Counted from the first letter of the stretch, positions 42,712-52,903 are shown. The stretch is 64,000 bases of DNA from CAVVXX01 sp963707975 (GCA_963707975.1 OY970177.1:806001-870000), one strand, 5' to 3'. The notes: generated by a model from the sequence alone, not told the origin. A program made the numbers and translations.

Positions 42712-44826
42712 ATGAGCCGCAATCTGCTCGACGCCGAAACAAGCCCCTACCTGTTGCAGCATAAGGACAATCCTGTCCACTGGCGCCCTTGGGGTCCGGC
42801 AGCCCTTGCAGAAGCAGAACAGAACGGAAAGCCCATACTCGTTTCGGTGGGTTATGCCGCCTGCCATTGGTGCCATGTCATGGCGCATGAGAGTTTCGAG
42901 GATCCCGAAACCGCGGCGTTGATGAACGAGCTTTATGTCTGTGTCAAAGTCGACCGCGAAGAACGCCCCGATATCGACCTGCAATTCCAGGTGACATTGA
43001 ACGCTCTTGGCCAGCAAGGCGGCTGGCCTCTGACGATTTTTCTCACGCCAAAGGCTGAGCCGTTCTGGGGTGGCACGTATTTTCCGAAAGAAGCGCGCGA
43101 CGGCAGGCCCTCATTCAAAAGCGTGCTCGGTGAAATCGCCGGGCTCGTGAAAAGCGGTTCGACATCGATCGAACAGAACAAGCAACAGATCGCTGATCTA
43201 TTCGAGCGTACCTGGAATCAAAGCCGGGCAGGGGGCTTAAACGCTGCGCTGCTCGATCAGGCCGTAGTGCGTATCGGCCAGCGTTGCGACATGTTCTTCG
43301 GGGGGCTTGCCGGCGCGCCCAAATTTCCCAATGCGTCAATGATAGAATTGTTATGGCGCGCCTATATGCGTACTGGCGTGCAGCAATTTCAGCTCATTGT
43401 TGGCACGACGCTCGACTTTATGTCTCAGGGCGGCATCTATGACCATTTGGGTGGTGGATTCTCACGTTATTCAACTGACGAACGCTGGCTCATTCCGCAC
43501 TTCGAGAAGATGCTTTACGACAGCGCACAGATTATCGATGTGCTCACGCTCGCTTGGCAATACAGCCGCTCGCGGCTGTATCAACAACGCATAGAAGAAA
43601 CGGCCGGCTGGATGCTGCGCGAGATGCTTGTTGAAGGCGGAGGTTTCGCATCCAGCCTTGACGCCGACACGGAAGACGAGGAGGGCAAATTCTACCTCTG
43701 GTCTGAAGCCGAAATCGACGCAGCGCTCGCCGGTACTTTCGTGCAGCGGTTCAAAGAAACTTATGGCGTCACGCACGAGGGCATTTATAACGGAAAGAAT
43801 ATTCTCAACCGGCTAACCTCTCTGGCGCCGTTATCCGACGCCGATGAAGCCATGCTGGCCAAGCAGCGCGAAAAACTTTTCATTGCGCGCGAAGGCCGTG
43901 TAAAGCCTGCGCGCGACGACAAAATACTGGCCGACTGGAACGGGCTTGCCATCGCAGCGCTCGCCAATGCGGGCGCCGTTTTCCGCCGTACCGACTGGAC
44001 GGCGGCCGCGATCCGCAGTTTCCAGTTCGTTTGCGAAAAGCTTGGCGACGGTGACCGCCTTTATCACAGCTATCGCGACGGCAAGCGCCAGCATAAGGGA
44101 TTTGCCGACGATTATGCGCAAATGGCTCGTGCAGCCCTCATGCTGTGGGAAATGACTGGCGATTATGACGCGCTCAAACGCGCCGAAGCCTGGACGCGCA
44201 CGCTCGACCATCATTTCTGGGATCAGACCTATGGCGGCTATTGTCTTACGGCTGACGATGGCGAGCCCGCCCCTGTGCGCATCAGGGCGGCAAACGACTC
44301 GGCGACGCCATCGGCAAACGGCACAATGGTCGGCGTGCTCTGCCGCCTCCATTACATCACTGGCACGCAGGATTATCGCGACCGCTCCAATTTTCTTTTG
44401 CAGGCTTTCGGCAACGATCTCGGTACTGGCTTCGTGCAGATGTCCACCTATCTCAACGGTTTCGAATTCATCATGGACACCTTGCAGGTCGTCATCATTG
44501 GCCCGATAACGGATCCGCGCACGCACGCACTATCGCAGACCGTGTTGGGCCGCGCGCTGCCCAACCGGCTGCTCATCGTCGTGCGCCCCGAACAACAACT
44601 GCCGCCAACCCATCCTGCCCATGGCAAAACGATGGAGGGAGGGCAGCCAACCGCCTATATTTGCCACCACAACACTTGCTCGGCACCAATCACCAGCCCG
44701 GTGGCACTGTCGCAGGCCTTGCTGCCAGCGCAATCTCAACCGGTACTGCCAAAGGCTAATACAACCGTGGCGCCAGGGGCGCCGCGCCCGTCATCCAGGC
44801 CGCAACCGCGTCCTGCAAGGCGGTAA
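42712..44826 (+). CDS. Thioredoxin-like DUF255 protein (YyaL/SPATA20 family)
   Basis: A 704-residue cytosolic protein. The N-terminal thioredoxin-like domain (residues 1-165) begins NLLDAETSPYLLQHKDNPVHW and carries YAACHWCHVMAHESFED with a CxxC-type Cys pair; KVDREERPDID and GGWPLTIFLTPKAEPFWGG are diagnostic. The rest is an (alpha/alpha)6-barrel resembling N-acylglucosamine 2-epimerases (HLGGGFSRYSTDERWLIPHFEKML in part, ADWNGLAIAALANAG). The tail after residue 660 is Pro/Gln-rich and low in complexity. The family is widespread, but no reaction has been assigned that I can name. Confidence 0.88.
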   Translation: MSRNLLDAETSPYLLQHKDNPVHWRPWGPAALAEAEQNGKPILVSVGYAACHWCHVMAHESFEDPETAALMNELYVCVKVDREERPDIDLQFQVTLNALGQQGGWPLTIFLTPKAEPFWGGTYFPKEARDGRPSFKSVLGEIAGLVKSGSTSIEQNKQQIADLFERTWNQSRAGGLNAALLDQAVVRIGQRCDMFFGGLAGAPKFPNASMIELLWRAYMRTGVQQFQLIVGTTLDFMSQGGIYDHLGGGFSRYSTDERWLIPHFEKMLYDSAQIIDVLTLAWQYSRSRLYQQRIEETAGWMLREMLVEGGGFASSLDADTEDEEGKFYLWSEAEIDAALAGTFVQRFKETYGVTHEGIYNGKNILNRLTSLAPLSDADEAMLAKQREKLFIAREGRVKPARDDKILADWNGLAIAALANAGAVFRRTDWTAAAIRSFQFVCEKLGDGDRLYHSYRDGKRQHKGFADDYAQMARAALMLWEMTGDYDALKRAEAWTRTLDHHFWDQTYGGYCLTADDGEPAPVRIRAANDSATPSANGTMVGVLCRLHYITGTQDYRDRSNFLLQAFGNDLGTGFVQMSTYLNGFEFIMDTLQVVIIGPITDPRTHALSQTVLGRALPNRLLIVVRPEQQLPPTHPAHGKTMEGGQPTAYICHHNTCSAPITSPVALSQALLPAQSQPVLPKANTTVAPGAPRPSSRPQPRPARR

Positions 44827-44883
44827 TGACGGGTTTGTGGCGCGCCGTCCTTTTATTTAGCCAATTACGCGGAGTTCTCATCC

Positions 44884-45582
44884 ATGACGGGCAAGGACAT
44901 CGCAATAAAGGGTGCTGACGGCAGCTTCGGAGCCTATTTAGCAGCACCCGCGAGCGGGCGCGGGCCTGGCGTTATCGTCATCCAGGAAATCTTCGGCGCG
45001 AATGCGGTGGTGCGTAGCATTTGCGATGCGCATGCGGCACAGGGACGCTTCGCGCTGGCGCCGGATTTATTCTGGCGGCAGGAGCCGGGCATACAGCTTA
45101 CCGACAAAACCGATGCCGAATGGAAACGCGCGCTCGACCTGATGAACCGCTTCGATGCCGACAAGGGCGTTGGCGATATACAGACGGCGATTACGCATTT
45201 GCGCAGGACCCGCGGCTGCTCCGGCAAGGTCGGCGCCGTGGGTTATTGCTTGGGCGGCCTGCTGGCGTTTCTCGCTGCTACGCGCAGCGATAGCGACGCT
45301 AGCGTCGGCTATTATGGCGTCAATATCCAGACGAAACTCGGCGAGGCAAAACAAATCCGTAAGCCGCTGTTGCTGCACGTGGCCGATAAAGACGAATACA
45401 CTTCGCCCGAAGCGCAGCAGAAAATCATTGACGGGCTCAAAGGCTATCCGCTGGTGACGATCCATCTCTATCCGGAAATGAATCACGCCTTCGCTCGTAT
45501 TGGCGGCGCGCATTATGATAAGGCCAATGCCGAGCTCGCCAATGGCCGCACGGATACTTTTTTCCGCCAGCACCTGGGCTGA
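44884..45582 (+). CDS. Dienelactone hydrolase family protein
   Basis: A 232-residue alpha/beta hydrolase. The catalytic triad pattern is visible: Cys nucleophile in GAVGYCLGGLLAF, Asp in HVADKDEYTS and His in PEMNHAFAR. The N-terminal GVIVIQEIFGANAVVRSICD contains the conserved Glu that activates the Cys thiol. Family members open dienelactones in chloroaromatic degradation, but many act on other esters; no aromatic pathway genes are near, so the substrate is open. Same strand as the DUF255 gene, 57 nt after it. Confidence 0.88.
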   Translation: MTGKDIAIKGADGSFGAYLAAPASGRGPGVIVIQEIFGANAVVRSICDAHAAQGRFALAPDLFWRQEPGIQLTDKTDAEWKRALDLMNRFDADKGVGDIQTAITHLRRTRGCSGKVGAVGYCLGGLLAFLAATRSDSDASVGYYGVNIQTKLGEAKQIRKPLLLHVADKDEYTSPEAQQKIIDGLKGYPLVTIHLYPEMNHAFARIGGAHYDKANAELANGRTDTFFRQHLG

Positions 45583-45608
45583 ACGGCAACACTCTTGAAG
45601 TGAATAGA

Positions 45609-45711
45609 TTTCGCACTTTCGTTTGGTGGCCTTAGGTCAAGGTTGCTCAAAAGATTAGGGGAGAGTGCGAAAATGAAAAGCGAATACGGGGACAGATCGG
45701 GCTGCCCATGA
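45609..45711 (+). promoter_or_regulatory. Leader of qor: 9-bp inverted repeat and 12-codon upstream reading frame
   Basis: TTTCGCACT (45609-45617) and AGTGCGAAA (45664-45672) are perfect inverted repeats 46 nt apart. Directly after the second arm, ATG at 45673 opens a 12-codon frame (MKSEYGDRSGCP) whose TGA at 45709-45711 overlaps the qor ATG (45708). A GGGGAG Shine-Dalgarno precedes the small frame, whereas qor itself has a poorer one. This looks like translational coupling or a leader-peptide arrangement; function is inference. Confidence 0.4.
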
Positions 45712-46682
45712 AGGCAATACGCATCCACAAAACTGGCGGGCCAGAGGTTCTCTCCTACGAAAATATCGAATTGCCGCCGCCGGCCGCCGGCCAGGCGCGC
45801 GTGCGCCACACGGCAATCGGCGTGAATTTCATCGACACCTATCAGCGCAGCGGGCTTTACAAGCTGCCAGGGCTTCCTTCCGGCATCGGCAATGAAGCCT
45901 CGGGTCATGTCGAGGCGGTTGGTGAAAATGTTCATGCGCTCAAGATGGGCGACCGCGTCGCATATTGCTCGGGCGCCATCGGCGCATACGCGGAAGCGAA
46001 CAACGTTCCGGCCGACAGGCTTGTGAAACTGCCGGATAATATTTCCGATGAAGTCGCCGCGGCGGCGCTCTTGAAAGGCATGACAGCGCAATATCTTCTC
46101 AAACGCACTTACGCGGTGAAGGCGGGTGATAACGTTCTGGTGCATGCGGCTGCGGGCGGCGTAGGCTCGATTTTATGTCAGTGGGCAAAGCATCTGGGCG
46201 CCATCGTTATTGGAACTGTTGGCTCCGAAGAAAAGATGATGCTTGCGGCGGCCCGTGGCTGCGCCCAGGTGCTGAATTCGCGGGTGGAGAATATCCCGAA
46301 GCGCGTGCGCGAACTTACGGCCGGCGCGGGTGTACCCGTGGTCTACGACGGCGTAGGAAAGGACACCTTCATGGTCTCGCTCGATTCATTGGCCGTGCGC
46401 GGGATGATGGTGTCGTTTGGCAATGCGAGCGGGCCCGTGCCCCCCATTGAGCCGCTGCTGCTTTCCACCAAGGGCTCGCTTTATCTCACACGGCCCACGC
46501 TTGCCCATTACACATGCGATGCAGGTGAGCTACAGATGACGGCAAATGATTTGTTTGCCGTCATCGCCAGCGGTGCGGTCAGAATAGAGGTACAACAGCG
46601 CTTCAGGTTGGCGGAAGCACAGAAAGCACACGAGGCGCTGCAAGCGCGCGCCACCATGGGCGCAACAATTCTGCTGCCTTAA
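45708..46682 (+). CDS. qor: NADPH:quinone oxidoreductase (zinc-free MDR family)
   Basis: A 324-residue medium-chain reductase. IGVNFIDTYQRSGLYKLP and SGIGNEASGHVEAVG are typical of Qor and lack the catalytic zinc ligands of alcohol dehydrogenases. The NADPH-binding motif is VLVHAAAGGVGSILCQWAKH. The C-terminal RPTLAHYTCDAGELQ and RFRLAEAQKAHEALQAR are conserved. It probably reduces quinones or enals with NADPH in the cytosol. An inverted repeat and a short upstream frame precede it. Confidence 0.92.
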   Translation: MKAIRIHKTGGPEVLSYENIELPPPAAGQARVRHTAIGVNFIDTYQRSGLYKLPGLPSGIGNEASGHVEAVGENVHALKMGDRVAYCSGAIGAYAEANNVPADRLVKLPDNISDEVAAAALLKGMTAQYLLKRTYAVKAGDNVLVHAAAGGVGSILCQWAKHLGAIVIGTVGSEEKMMLAAARGCAQVLNSRVENIPKRVRELTAGAGVPVVYDGVGKDTFMVSLDSLAVRGMMVSFGNASGPVPPIEPLLLSTKGSLYLTRPTLAHYTCDAGELQMTANDLFAVIASGAVRIEVQQRFRLAEAQKAHEALQARATMGATILLP

Positions 46683-46699
46683 ATGAAAAAGAGGGGATC

Positions 46700-47229
46700 G
46701 TGAAAAAGACGGGGCGGTCGAACAAAGGCTCGAAACAATTCTCTTCGCCAGCCGCCGGCTGATGGCGCCGTTTTACGCCGGGCTCATTGTGGCACTGGAC
46801 GTTCTGCTTGTGCAGATCGCGCGCAACATTGCCGTTCAATTGCCGTAGATCGTCTCGATGGACGAGACAGCGGTGATCCTTTGGGTTCTCGGCCTCATCG
46901 ATCTGTCGCTTGCCGGCAATCTGTTGCTGATGGTGGTGTTCGCAGGCTATGAGAATTTCGTCTCCAAACTTGATATCGGCGAGCACCCCGACCGGCCTGA
47001 GTGGATCAGCAAGATCGATTTCTCGGGCATGAAATTGAAGCTGCTTGCCTCCATCGTCGCGATTTCGGCCATCTATCTGCTAAGGGCGTTGATGTCCGTA
47101 GACAGCGTGGACAAAGACGATCTCAAATGGCTAGTGATTGTGCATCTTACCTTCGTGGGCTCAGGCGTATTGCTCGCCCTGATGGATTACATCAGTGAAC
47201 GCACAATTGCGCTGGCCAAGAAATACTAG
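46700..47229 (+). pseudogene. UPF0114 (YqhA) family membrane protein, in-frame stop and 5' frameshift
   Basis: The reading frame from about 46708 (VEQRLETILFASRRLMAPFY, then AGLIVALDVLLVQIARNIAV) continues as QLP, hits a TAG at 46849-46851, then resumes as IVSMDETAVILWVLGLIDLS and runs through AGYENFVSKLDIGE and LLASIVAISAIYLLRALM to 47229. Both halves match YqhA in order. A single base change (for example to GAG or CAG) would restore the codon. The GTG at 700-702 of this kilobase would start the frame only if the following five-A run had six. The ATG at 46858 could still make a 123-residue C-terminal fragment. Two lesions in an otherwise clean region suggest true decay, though error is possible. 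Confidence 0.75.
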
Positions 47230-47240
47230 GGGGCCGGCCA

Positions 47241-47666
47241 TTAATTAGCTGGGAGACGCCCCAGCTGCGCCAGGACAGAGGCGGAATCGAAAAAGCCATG
47301 ATACTCGATAACCTTTCCACCACGCAGCACCCAGCGTGTGACGCTGGTGATGCTCACCGGCTTGTTTGTTCCGGTATGGATGTATGAAGCATCGCTTAAG
47401 GCCCAAACTACCGAACCTTCGGAGATCAATTCTTTGACGTTGTAACTCTGGACCGCATATTCGGCTGCAATCAAAGCCGCCACTTCCGAAACCCCGGCTT
47501 GGCCTTTGCGTTTTCCACCAAATCGGTAATGCGGCGGCTGCGCATGCGCTTCCCACGTCACGGACTCATCGAGGGCGGCCATCAAGGGACGTAAATCACC
47601 CTGGCCATAGGCACGGAGGATTTGCACGTCGAGCGCCTTGTTCGCTTGGGCTTCGGTGGAAGTCAT
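47241..47666 (-). CDS. SnoaL-like / NTF2-fold protein
   Basis: A 141-residue protein starting MTSTEAQANKALDVQILRAYG. The pattern (AYGQGDLRPLMAALDESVTW, then VAALIAAEYAVQSYNVKEL, then VTRWVLRGGKVIEYHGFFDS) is that of SnoaL-type NTF2-like proteins, a fold used by small isomerases, cyclases and binding proteins. No catalytic residues can be assigned. It lies 119 nt from the rho stop on the same strand, so it may follow rho in a transcript. A start at 47768 is possible but adds a non-conserved stretch. Confidence 0.78.
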   Translation of the reverse strand: MTSTEAQANKALDVQILRAYGQGDLRPLMAALDESVTWEAHAQPPHYRFGGKRKGQAGVSEVAALIAAEYAVQSYNVKELISEGSVVWALSDASYIHTGTNKPVSITSVTRWVLRGGKVIEYHGFFDSASVLAQLGRLPAN

Positions 47667-47785
47667 GGCGCCCCGTGATTCGCTGGACCACAGAGTTCGG
47701 CTATTCGAAGAATTGCTCAAGAGGAACCAGGCGGGTGCGCGCAGCGCGCGTCCTCGCGCACTTTGCAACCAGCAATAATGCGAAA

Positions 47786-49042
<1,257 letters not shown>

Positions 49043-49330
49043 GGCCTTTAAATTGGCCGGGAGGGTCTGGAGTGTCATGAAATACGCACCTGGACGATTT
49101 GGTAGGGTTGAGAGTGGGATATTATTGGCGGTGACCCGTAGGGATAGCCCTTTGGGAATGGCGGACTGGTCCCGATCCGGCCCGCCAAGTCTGGGGTGAG
49201 AAGTGATGCGCCACGCTTTTCAGCCGGGCCAAAGCCCTGCGAAGCCTGCGGCGCTATTCAGGAACAACTCGATTCTATCGCAAATTCACGGACTTGCAAC
49301 TCCCCGATACGATCAAGGGAGGTTTAAGTT
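49043..49330 (-). promoter_or_regulatory. Long untranslated region before rho
   Basis: No convincing gene lies in these 288 nt between hemJ and rho. The minus strand carries a C-containing, moderately structured sequence upstream of rho. Rho is autoregulated through its leader in several bacteria, so this is the likely site, but I cannot point to a defined rut element or attenuator. Confidence 0.35.
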
Positions 49331-49783
49331 TCAAAACGGTTTAACGACGGCCAGGATCACGATGGCCGCCATGAGAACGGCGGGAATTTCATTCATCAGG
49401 CGGTAAAACCGCTGGCTGTGGCGGTTCTGGTCGCGGGCGAAGTCCTTGCGCCACTTGGCAAAAAAGCCATGCAAGGTGGACATGCCGATGACCAGCGCGA
49501 GTTTGGTTTCAAGCCAACCTTGATGCCAGCCGCCGCTCGCTTGCGTAAAGGCTAGCGTGATCCCCAATAGCCAAACCGCAATCATCGCCGGGTTGACAAT
49601 TATCCGCAACAATCGGCGCTCCATGATTTTGAAACGTTCCGATTCTGCCGAGCCCGGTTGTACTTCGCAGTGATAAACATAGAGCCGGGGCAGATAGAGC
49701 ATCCCCGCCATCCAGGCGATAACGGCAATCACATGAAAGGCCTTAATCCACGGATAAAGGCTGTTGAGAATGTCCGCCATCAT
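49331..49783 (-). CDS. hemJ: Protoporphyrinogen IX oxidase HemJ
   Basis: A 150-residue integral membrane protein with four transmembrane helices. The HemJ pattern is visible: PWIKAFHVIAVIAWMAGMLY with the essential His, LPRLYVYH, then MERRLLRIIVNPAM, then WLETKLALVIGM with the conserved Lys. It converts protoporphyrinogen IX to protoporphyrin IX, the step between HemE/HemN and HemH. It overlaps hemH by 4 nt, giving hemE-hemH-hemJ with rho downstream. Confidence 0.93.
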   Translation of the reverse strand: MMADILNSLYPWIKAFHVIAVIAWMAGMLYLPRLYVYHCEVQPGSAESERFKIMERRLLRIIVNPAMIAVWLLGITLAFTQASGGWHQGWLETKLALVIGMSTLHGFFAKWRKDFARDQNRHSQRFYRLMNEIPAVLMAAIVILAVVKPF

Positions 49784-50802
49784 GCGGCCTCAAAACCGCA
49801 AAGGCGGTCCGCGTGGCAAATGCGTGCTTCCGTACAGGTGACACAGGGCGCGCTTAATGCCCGCGTTGCCAGCTCGGCCAGCCCCTTGATGAAGAGCGGA
49901 TGCGTTCGCACTGTTGGCACGCGCAAATAATCGGGCACGCCAGCTTCTAGCGCAAGTTTCACATAGAACATATCGAGTTCGACCAGCGTTTCCGAATGTT
50001 CGGAAACGAAAGAAACGGGCGCAACGACCACCGCCTTGCCTTCGGATCCCGCGCGGCGAATTTCGTGATCCGTTTGGGGGCCGATCCATTCAAGCGGGCC
50101 CACGCGGCTTTGATAACAAATCTGCCAATCGAGATCGCGCGGGAGCCCGCGCAAGATTGCTTCGACGCTCCGCTCCACCTGCCATTGATAGGGATCGCCG
50201 CGTGCGACCACTTTTTTAGGCAGGCCGTGAGCTGAAAACAACAGGCGATAGGCGAGGCCCGTCTTGCGCCGGGCAAGTGCTTCTTTAATCCGTTCCACTT
50301 CGGCCGCGACAAAATTCCTGTCCCAGGGATAGCAACACACGCGCGTTTGAGGCGCGCTCAAGCGCGCCTTTGCTGCCGTCCGTTTCCAGGCCGTCAGCGA
50401 AGAAGCTGTCGTCGTGGTCGAGTATTGTGGATAAAGCGGCAGCAGCACGATGTGATCCGGCGCCCATTTGCTCACAGCCTGGACTGTTTCTTCAATAAAA
50501 GGATGCCAGTATCGCATGGCGATGAAACAGCGAACGTCGCGCCCCGCGTTCGCCAAGGATGCTTCCAGCGCACGCGCCTGAGCTTCGGTCTCATCCAAAA
50601 GAGGCGAGCGGCCGCCGATCTCTTCGTACATCCCGCGCGTGAATGGCGTTCGCCGCGCCGCAATGAGGCGAGCCAGCGGTAAACGGAGAAACCCTGGAAG
50701 GCCAATAATGGCTGGATCCGAGAACAGGTTGCGCAGGAACGGCTTTACGGCCTTCAAGCTGTCCGGCCCGCCGAGATTGAACAACACGACAGCGAGCTTC
50801 AC
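49780..50802 (-). CDS. hemH: Ferrochelatase HemH
   Basis: A 340-residue enzyme inserting Fe2+ into protoporphyrin IX. Seen: LFNLGGPDSLKAVKPFL, YWHPFIEETV, VLLPLYPQYSTTTTASSL, the catalytic-His region LLFSAHGLPKKVV, ICYQSRVGPLEWIGP and VAPVSFVSEHSETLVELD. A C-terminal Cys cluster (APCVTCTEARICHADRLCGF) has four Cys like those that bind a [2Fe-2S] cluster in some ferrochelatases; cluster binding here is inference. It overlaps hemE and hemJ by 4 nt each. Confidence 0.95.
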   Translation of the reverse strand: MKLAVVLFNLGGPDSLKAVKPFLRNLFSDPAIIGLPGFLRLPLARLIAARRTPFTRGMYEEIGGRSPLLDETEAQARALEASLANAGRDVRCFIAMRYWHPFIEETVQAVSKWAPDHIVLLPLYPQYSTTTTASSLTAWKRTAAKARLSAPQTRVCCYPWDRNFVAAEVERIKEALARRKTGLAYRLLFSAHGLPKKVVARGDPYQWQVERSVEAILRGLPRDLDWQICYQSRVGPLEWIGPQTDHEIRRAGSEGKAVVVAPVSFVSEHSETLVELDMFYVKLALEAGVPDYLRVPTVRTHPLFIKGLAELATRALSAPCVTCTEARICHADRLCGFEAA

Positions 50803-51842
50803 GCGCGCGCCCTCACGCGCGCAATCATGCGCTCGACATGAGTAAGGGGCGTTTCGGGCAGCACCCCATGACCAAGATTGAAAATGAAGGGCGCGCCGCG
50901 TGATACAGCTACAATGCGATCCACAGCCTCATCCAGGGCCGCGCCACCAGCGACCAGCACCACAGGGTCAAGATTGCCCTGGAGCGTCACGCGTCCTCCT
51001 AGCGCCGGCACAGCCCAATCCAAATCCACAGCCGTATCGAGGCTTACCGCATGTACGCCTGTCTCCATCGCGTAGTGCTCATAATCAGGAGCAGCAACCC
51101 CACGCGGGAAACCGATTACCAGCGCTCGGGGATGTTCCTCCCGCAATTTTTTCACAATACGTTTGGTCGGCGTGACGACCCAATCCACGAAGCCTTGTCC
51201 TGCTAGGCTGCCAGCATGGGAATCAAAAATCTGTACAACATCGGCGCCTGCTTCGAGCTGCCTGGCAAGATGCCATGTAACAATTTCACAGAGCAGATCG
51301 ATTAAAGCGCCGAACTGCCGGCGCTCGCGACCCAGCATAGTTTTTGCCGCCTGTTGATCTTTTGAGCCGCCGCCTTCAAGCATATAAGAAGCCAGCGTCC
51401 ATGGCCCTCCTGCAAAGCCGATCAATGCTTTAGGCTGGGTAATAGCCTTCTGTGTTATCTGCAGCGCTTCATAAACTGGTGCTAGCTTCTCGGTCCAATG
51501 CTTCTGTTGTTGATCGAGCGCCTGAATACCGTCAAGAGGATTTAACCGTGGGCCAACACCATCAACGAATTGCACTACTTGGCCCAGTGCATGTGGTACA
51601 ACAAGGATATCCGAGAAAATAATCGCCGCGTCGAAATCAAAACGCTTCACAGGCTGCAAAGTAATTTCAGCCGCAATTTGCGGCGTCATGCACATCTCCC
51701 AAAACGAGCCCACGCGTTCCCGCATTGCCCTATATTCCGGCAGATACCGCCCTGCCTGACGCATTAGCCAGACAGGTAACGGCCTTACGCGGTCTCCTTC
51801 TAAACTTCTTAGAAGAGAATTTGGAGTAAAGGGAGGCGCCAT
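50799..51842 (-). CDS. hemE: Uroporphyrinogen decarboxylase HemE
   Basis: A 347-residue TIM-barrel enzyme that decarboxylates uroporphyrinogen III to coproporphyrinogen III. The N-terminal signature PVWLMRQAGRYLPEYRAMRE, IIFSDILVVPHALGQ, GFAGGPWTLASYMLEGGGS, QIFDSHAGSL and GFPRGV are all present. It starts at 51842, at the edge of the divergent region where the origin is predicted, and begins the hemE-hemH-hemJ run. Its 5' third is less GC-rich than most of the window. Confidence 0.96.
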   Translation of the reverse strand: MAPPFTPNSLLRSLEGDRVRPLPVWLMRQAGRYLPEYRAMRERVGSFWEMCMTPQIAAEITLQPVKRFDFDAAIIFSDILVVPHALGQVVQFVDGVGPRLNPLDGIQALDQQQKHWTEKLAPVYEALQITQKAITQPKALIGFAGGPWTLASYMLEGGGSKDQQAAKTMLGRERRQFGALIDLLCEIVTWHLARQLEAGADVVQIFDSHAGSLAGQGFVDWVVTPTKRIVKKLREEHPRALVIGFPRGVAAPDYEHYAMETGVHAVSLDTAVDLDWAVPALGGRVTLQGNLDPVVLVAGGAALDEAVDRIVAVSRGAPFIFNLGHGVLPETPLTHVERMIARVRARA

Positions 51843-52084
51843 CTCACTTCATGAATCAATATGGAATCTAGTTGGTGGTGCTGATGTTGCGGGTGTGAGT
51901 CAGGTGTGTGGTGTGAACCGCGTGCGGCATGATGTTGGAATCTATGGTTTAGTAGAACGTGAAGGAGTTTCAAGCACTCTGGGGATATTGCGGCGTTTTG
52001 CCTTCCACTGTCCACCTTTAGCCTGAAGCCAGAGGCTCCGTTGCATGCTTTGTGCGTTTTTCTTGGAATTGGTACATCTTCCTT
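51843..52084. other. hemE/PSRP divergent region, candidate replication origin
   Basis: 242 bp between two divergent genes that flank the chromosome origin in Caulobacter and Rickettsia (hemE and the RP001-like gene). It has four GANTC sites within 90 bp (51853, 51864, 51897, 51938) and two 8-bp direct repeats, GGAATCTA (51863, 51937) and TGATGTTG (51882, 51930). No close match to the DnaA box TTATCCACA is present, so the call rests on synteny and methylation-site clustering. It must also hold the promoters of both genes. Confidence 0.45.
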
Positions 52085-52903
52085 ATGAGCCGGAGTTTTC
52101 ATTTCCATTTGGTCTCGGACTCGACGGGCGAGACGCTGAACACGATCGCTAAGGCGGCAGCCGCTCAATTTGAAGGCGCTGCCCCGCGTGAGCATCTTTA
52201 TGCGCTTGTGCGCAGTGATCAGCAGTTGCACCGGGCTGTGGAACACATCGCGGCATACCCAGGCATTGTATTCTTTACCTTGGTCAACCCGGGCTTGCGC
52301 AAATTGCTGGAAAATGAATGTGCGCGCTTGGGGGTGCCTTGCGTGTCGATCCTCGATCAGGCGACACAGGCGCTTGGAAAATATCTAGGGGCAGAGGAGA
52401 GCCACAGGCCGGGCGGCCAGCACGAAATGGACGCTCGCTATCTCAGGCGCGTCGAGGCGCTCGATTTCATCATCCAGCATGATGACGGGCAGGGGCTGCC
52501 TGAGCTCGCTGAGGCCGATGTGGTGCTGATAGGGGCAAGCCGTACATCGAAGACGCCAACCTGTGTATATCTTGCCATTCGCGGAATAAAGGCTGCCAAT
52601 GTTCCGGTGGTGCCGAACGTTGAACTACCGCGCGAATTGTTCGTGCCAATCAATGCCCTAATTGTAGGGCTGTGGGCCTCGCCTGAGCGCTTGGTGCAAA
52701 TCCGTCGCAACCGGCTTACCGCCATGGGCGAAAACCGGGGTTCGGCCTATGTGGACGAAGAGAGTGTGCGGCGCGAGATCGCCGATACGCGGAAATTATT
52801 CGAGCGCCACGGCTGGCCCGCCATCGATGTCACGCGCCGCTCGGTTGAAGAGACAGCGGCCGCGGTGATGAACCTGCTGGCCGAGCGCGAAACGGCTGCA
52901 TGA
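52085..52903 (+). CDS. Pyruvate, phosphate dikinase / PEP synthase regulatory protein (DUF299)
   Basis: A 272-residue bifunctional kinase/pyrophosphorylase that switches PEP synthase or pyruvate, phosphate dikinase on and off. It begins MSRSFHFHLVSDSTGETLNT, contains DYIQHDDG-like residues (DFIIQHDDGQG) and the ADP-binding loop VVLIGASRTSKTPTCVYLA. This is the RP001-type gene that borders the origin in many alphaproteobacteria. It overlaps maf by 4 nt. Which target enzyme is present is not shown here. Confidence 0.93.
   Translation: MSRSFHFHLVSDSTGETLNTIAKAAAAQFEGAAPREHLYALVRSDQQLHRAVEHIAAYPGIVFFTLVNPGLRKLLENECARLGVPCVSILDQATQALGKYLGAEESHRPGGQHEMDARYLRRVEALDFIIQHDDGQGLPELAEADVVLIGASRTSKTPTCVYLAIRGIKAANVPVVPNVELPRELFVPINALIVGLWASPERLVQIRRNRLTAMGENRGSAYVDEESVRREIADTRKLFERHGWPAIDVTRRSVEETAAAVMNLLAERETAA

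Noticed and set aside
47690..47770. Intrinsic terminator after rho
   Set aside because: GC-rich inverted sequences occur, but no T-run follows on the rho strand.
51843..52084. Consensus DnaA boxes in the hemE/PSRP gap
   Set aside because: The closest stretch (CTGTCCACC) has three mismatches to TTATCCACA, which is not convincing.
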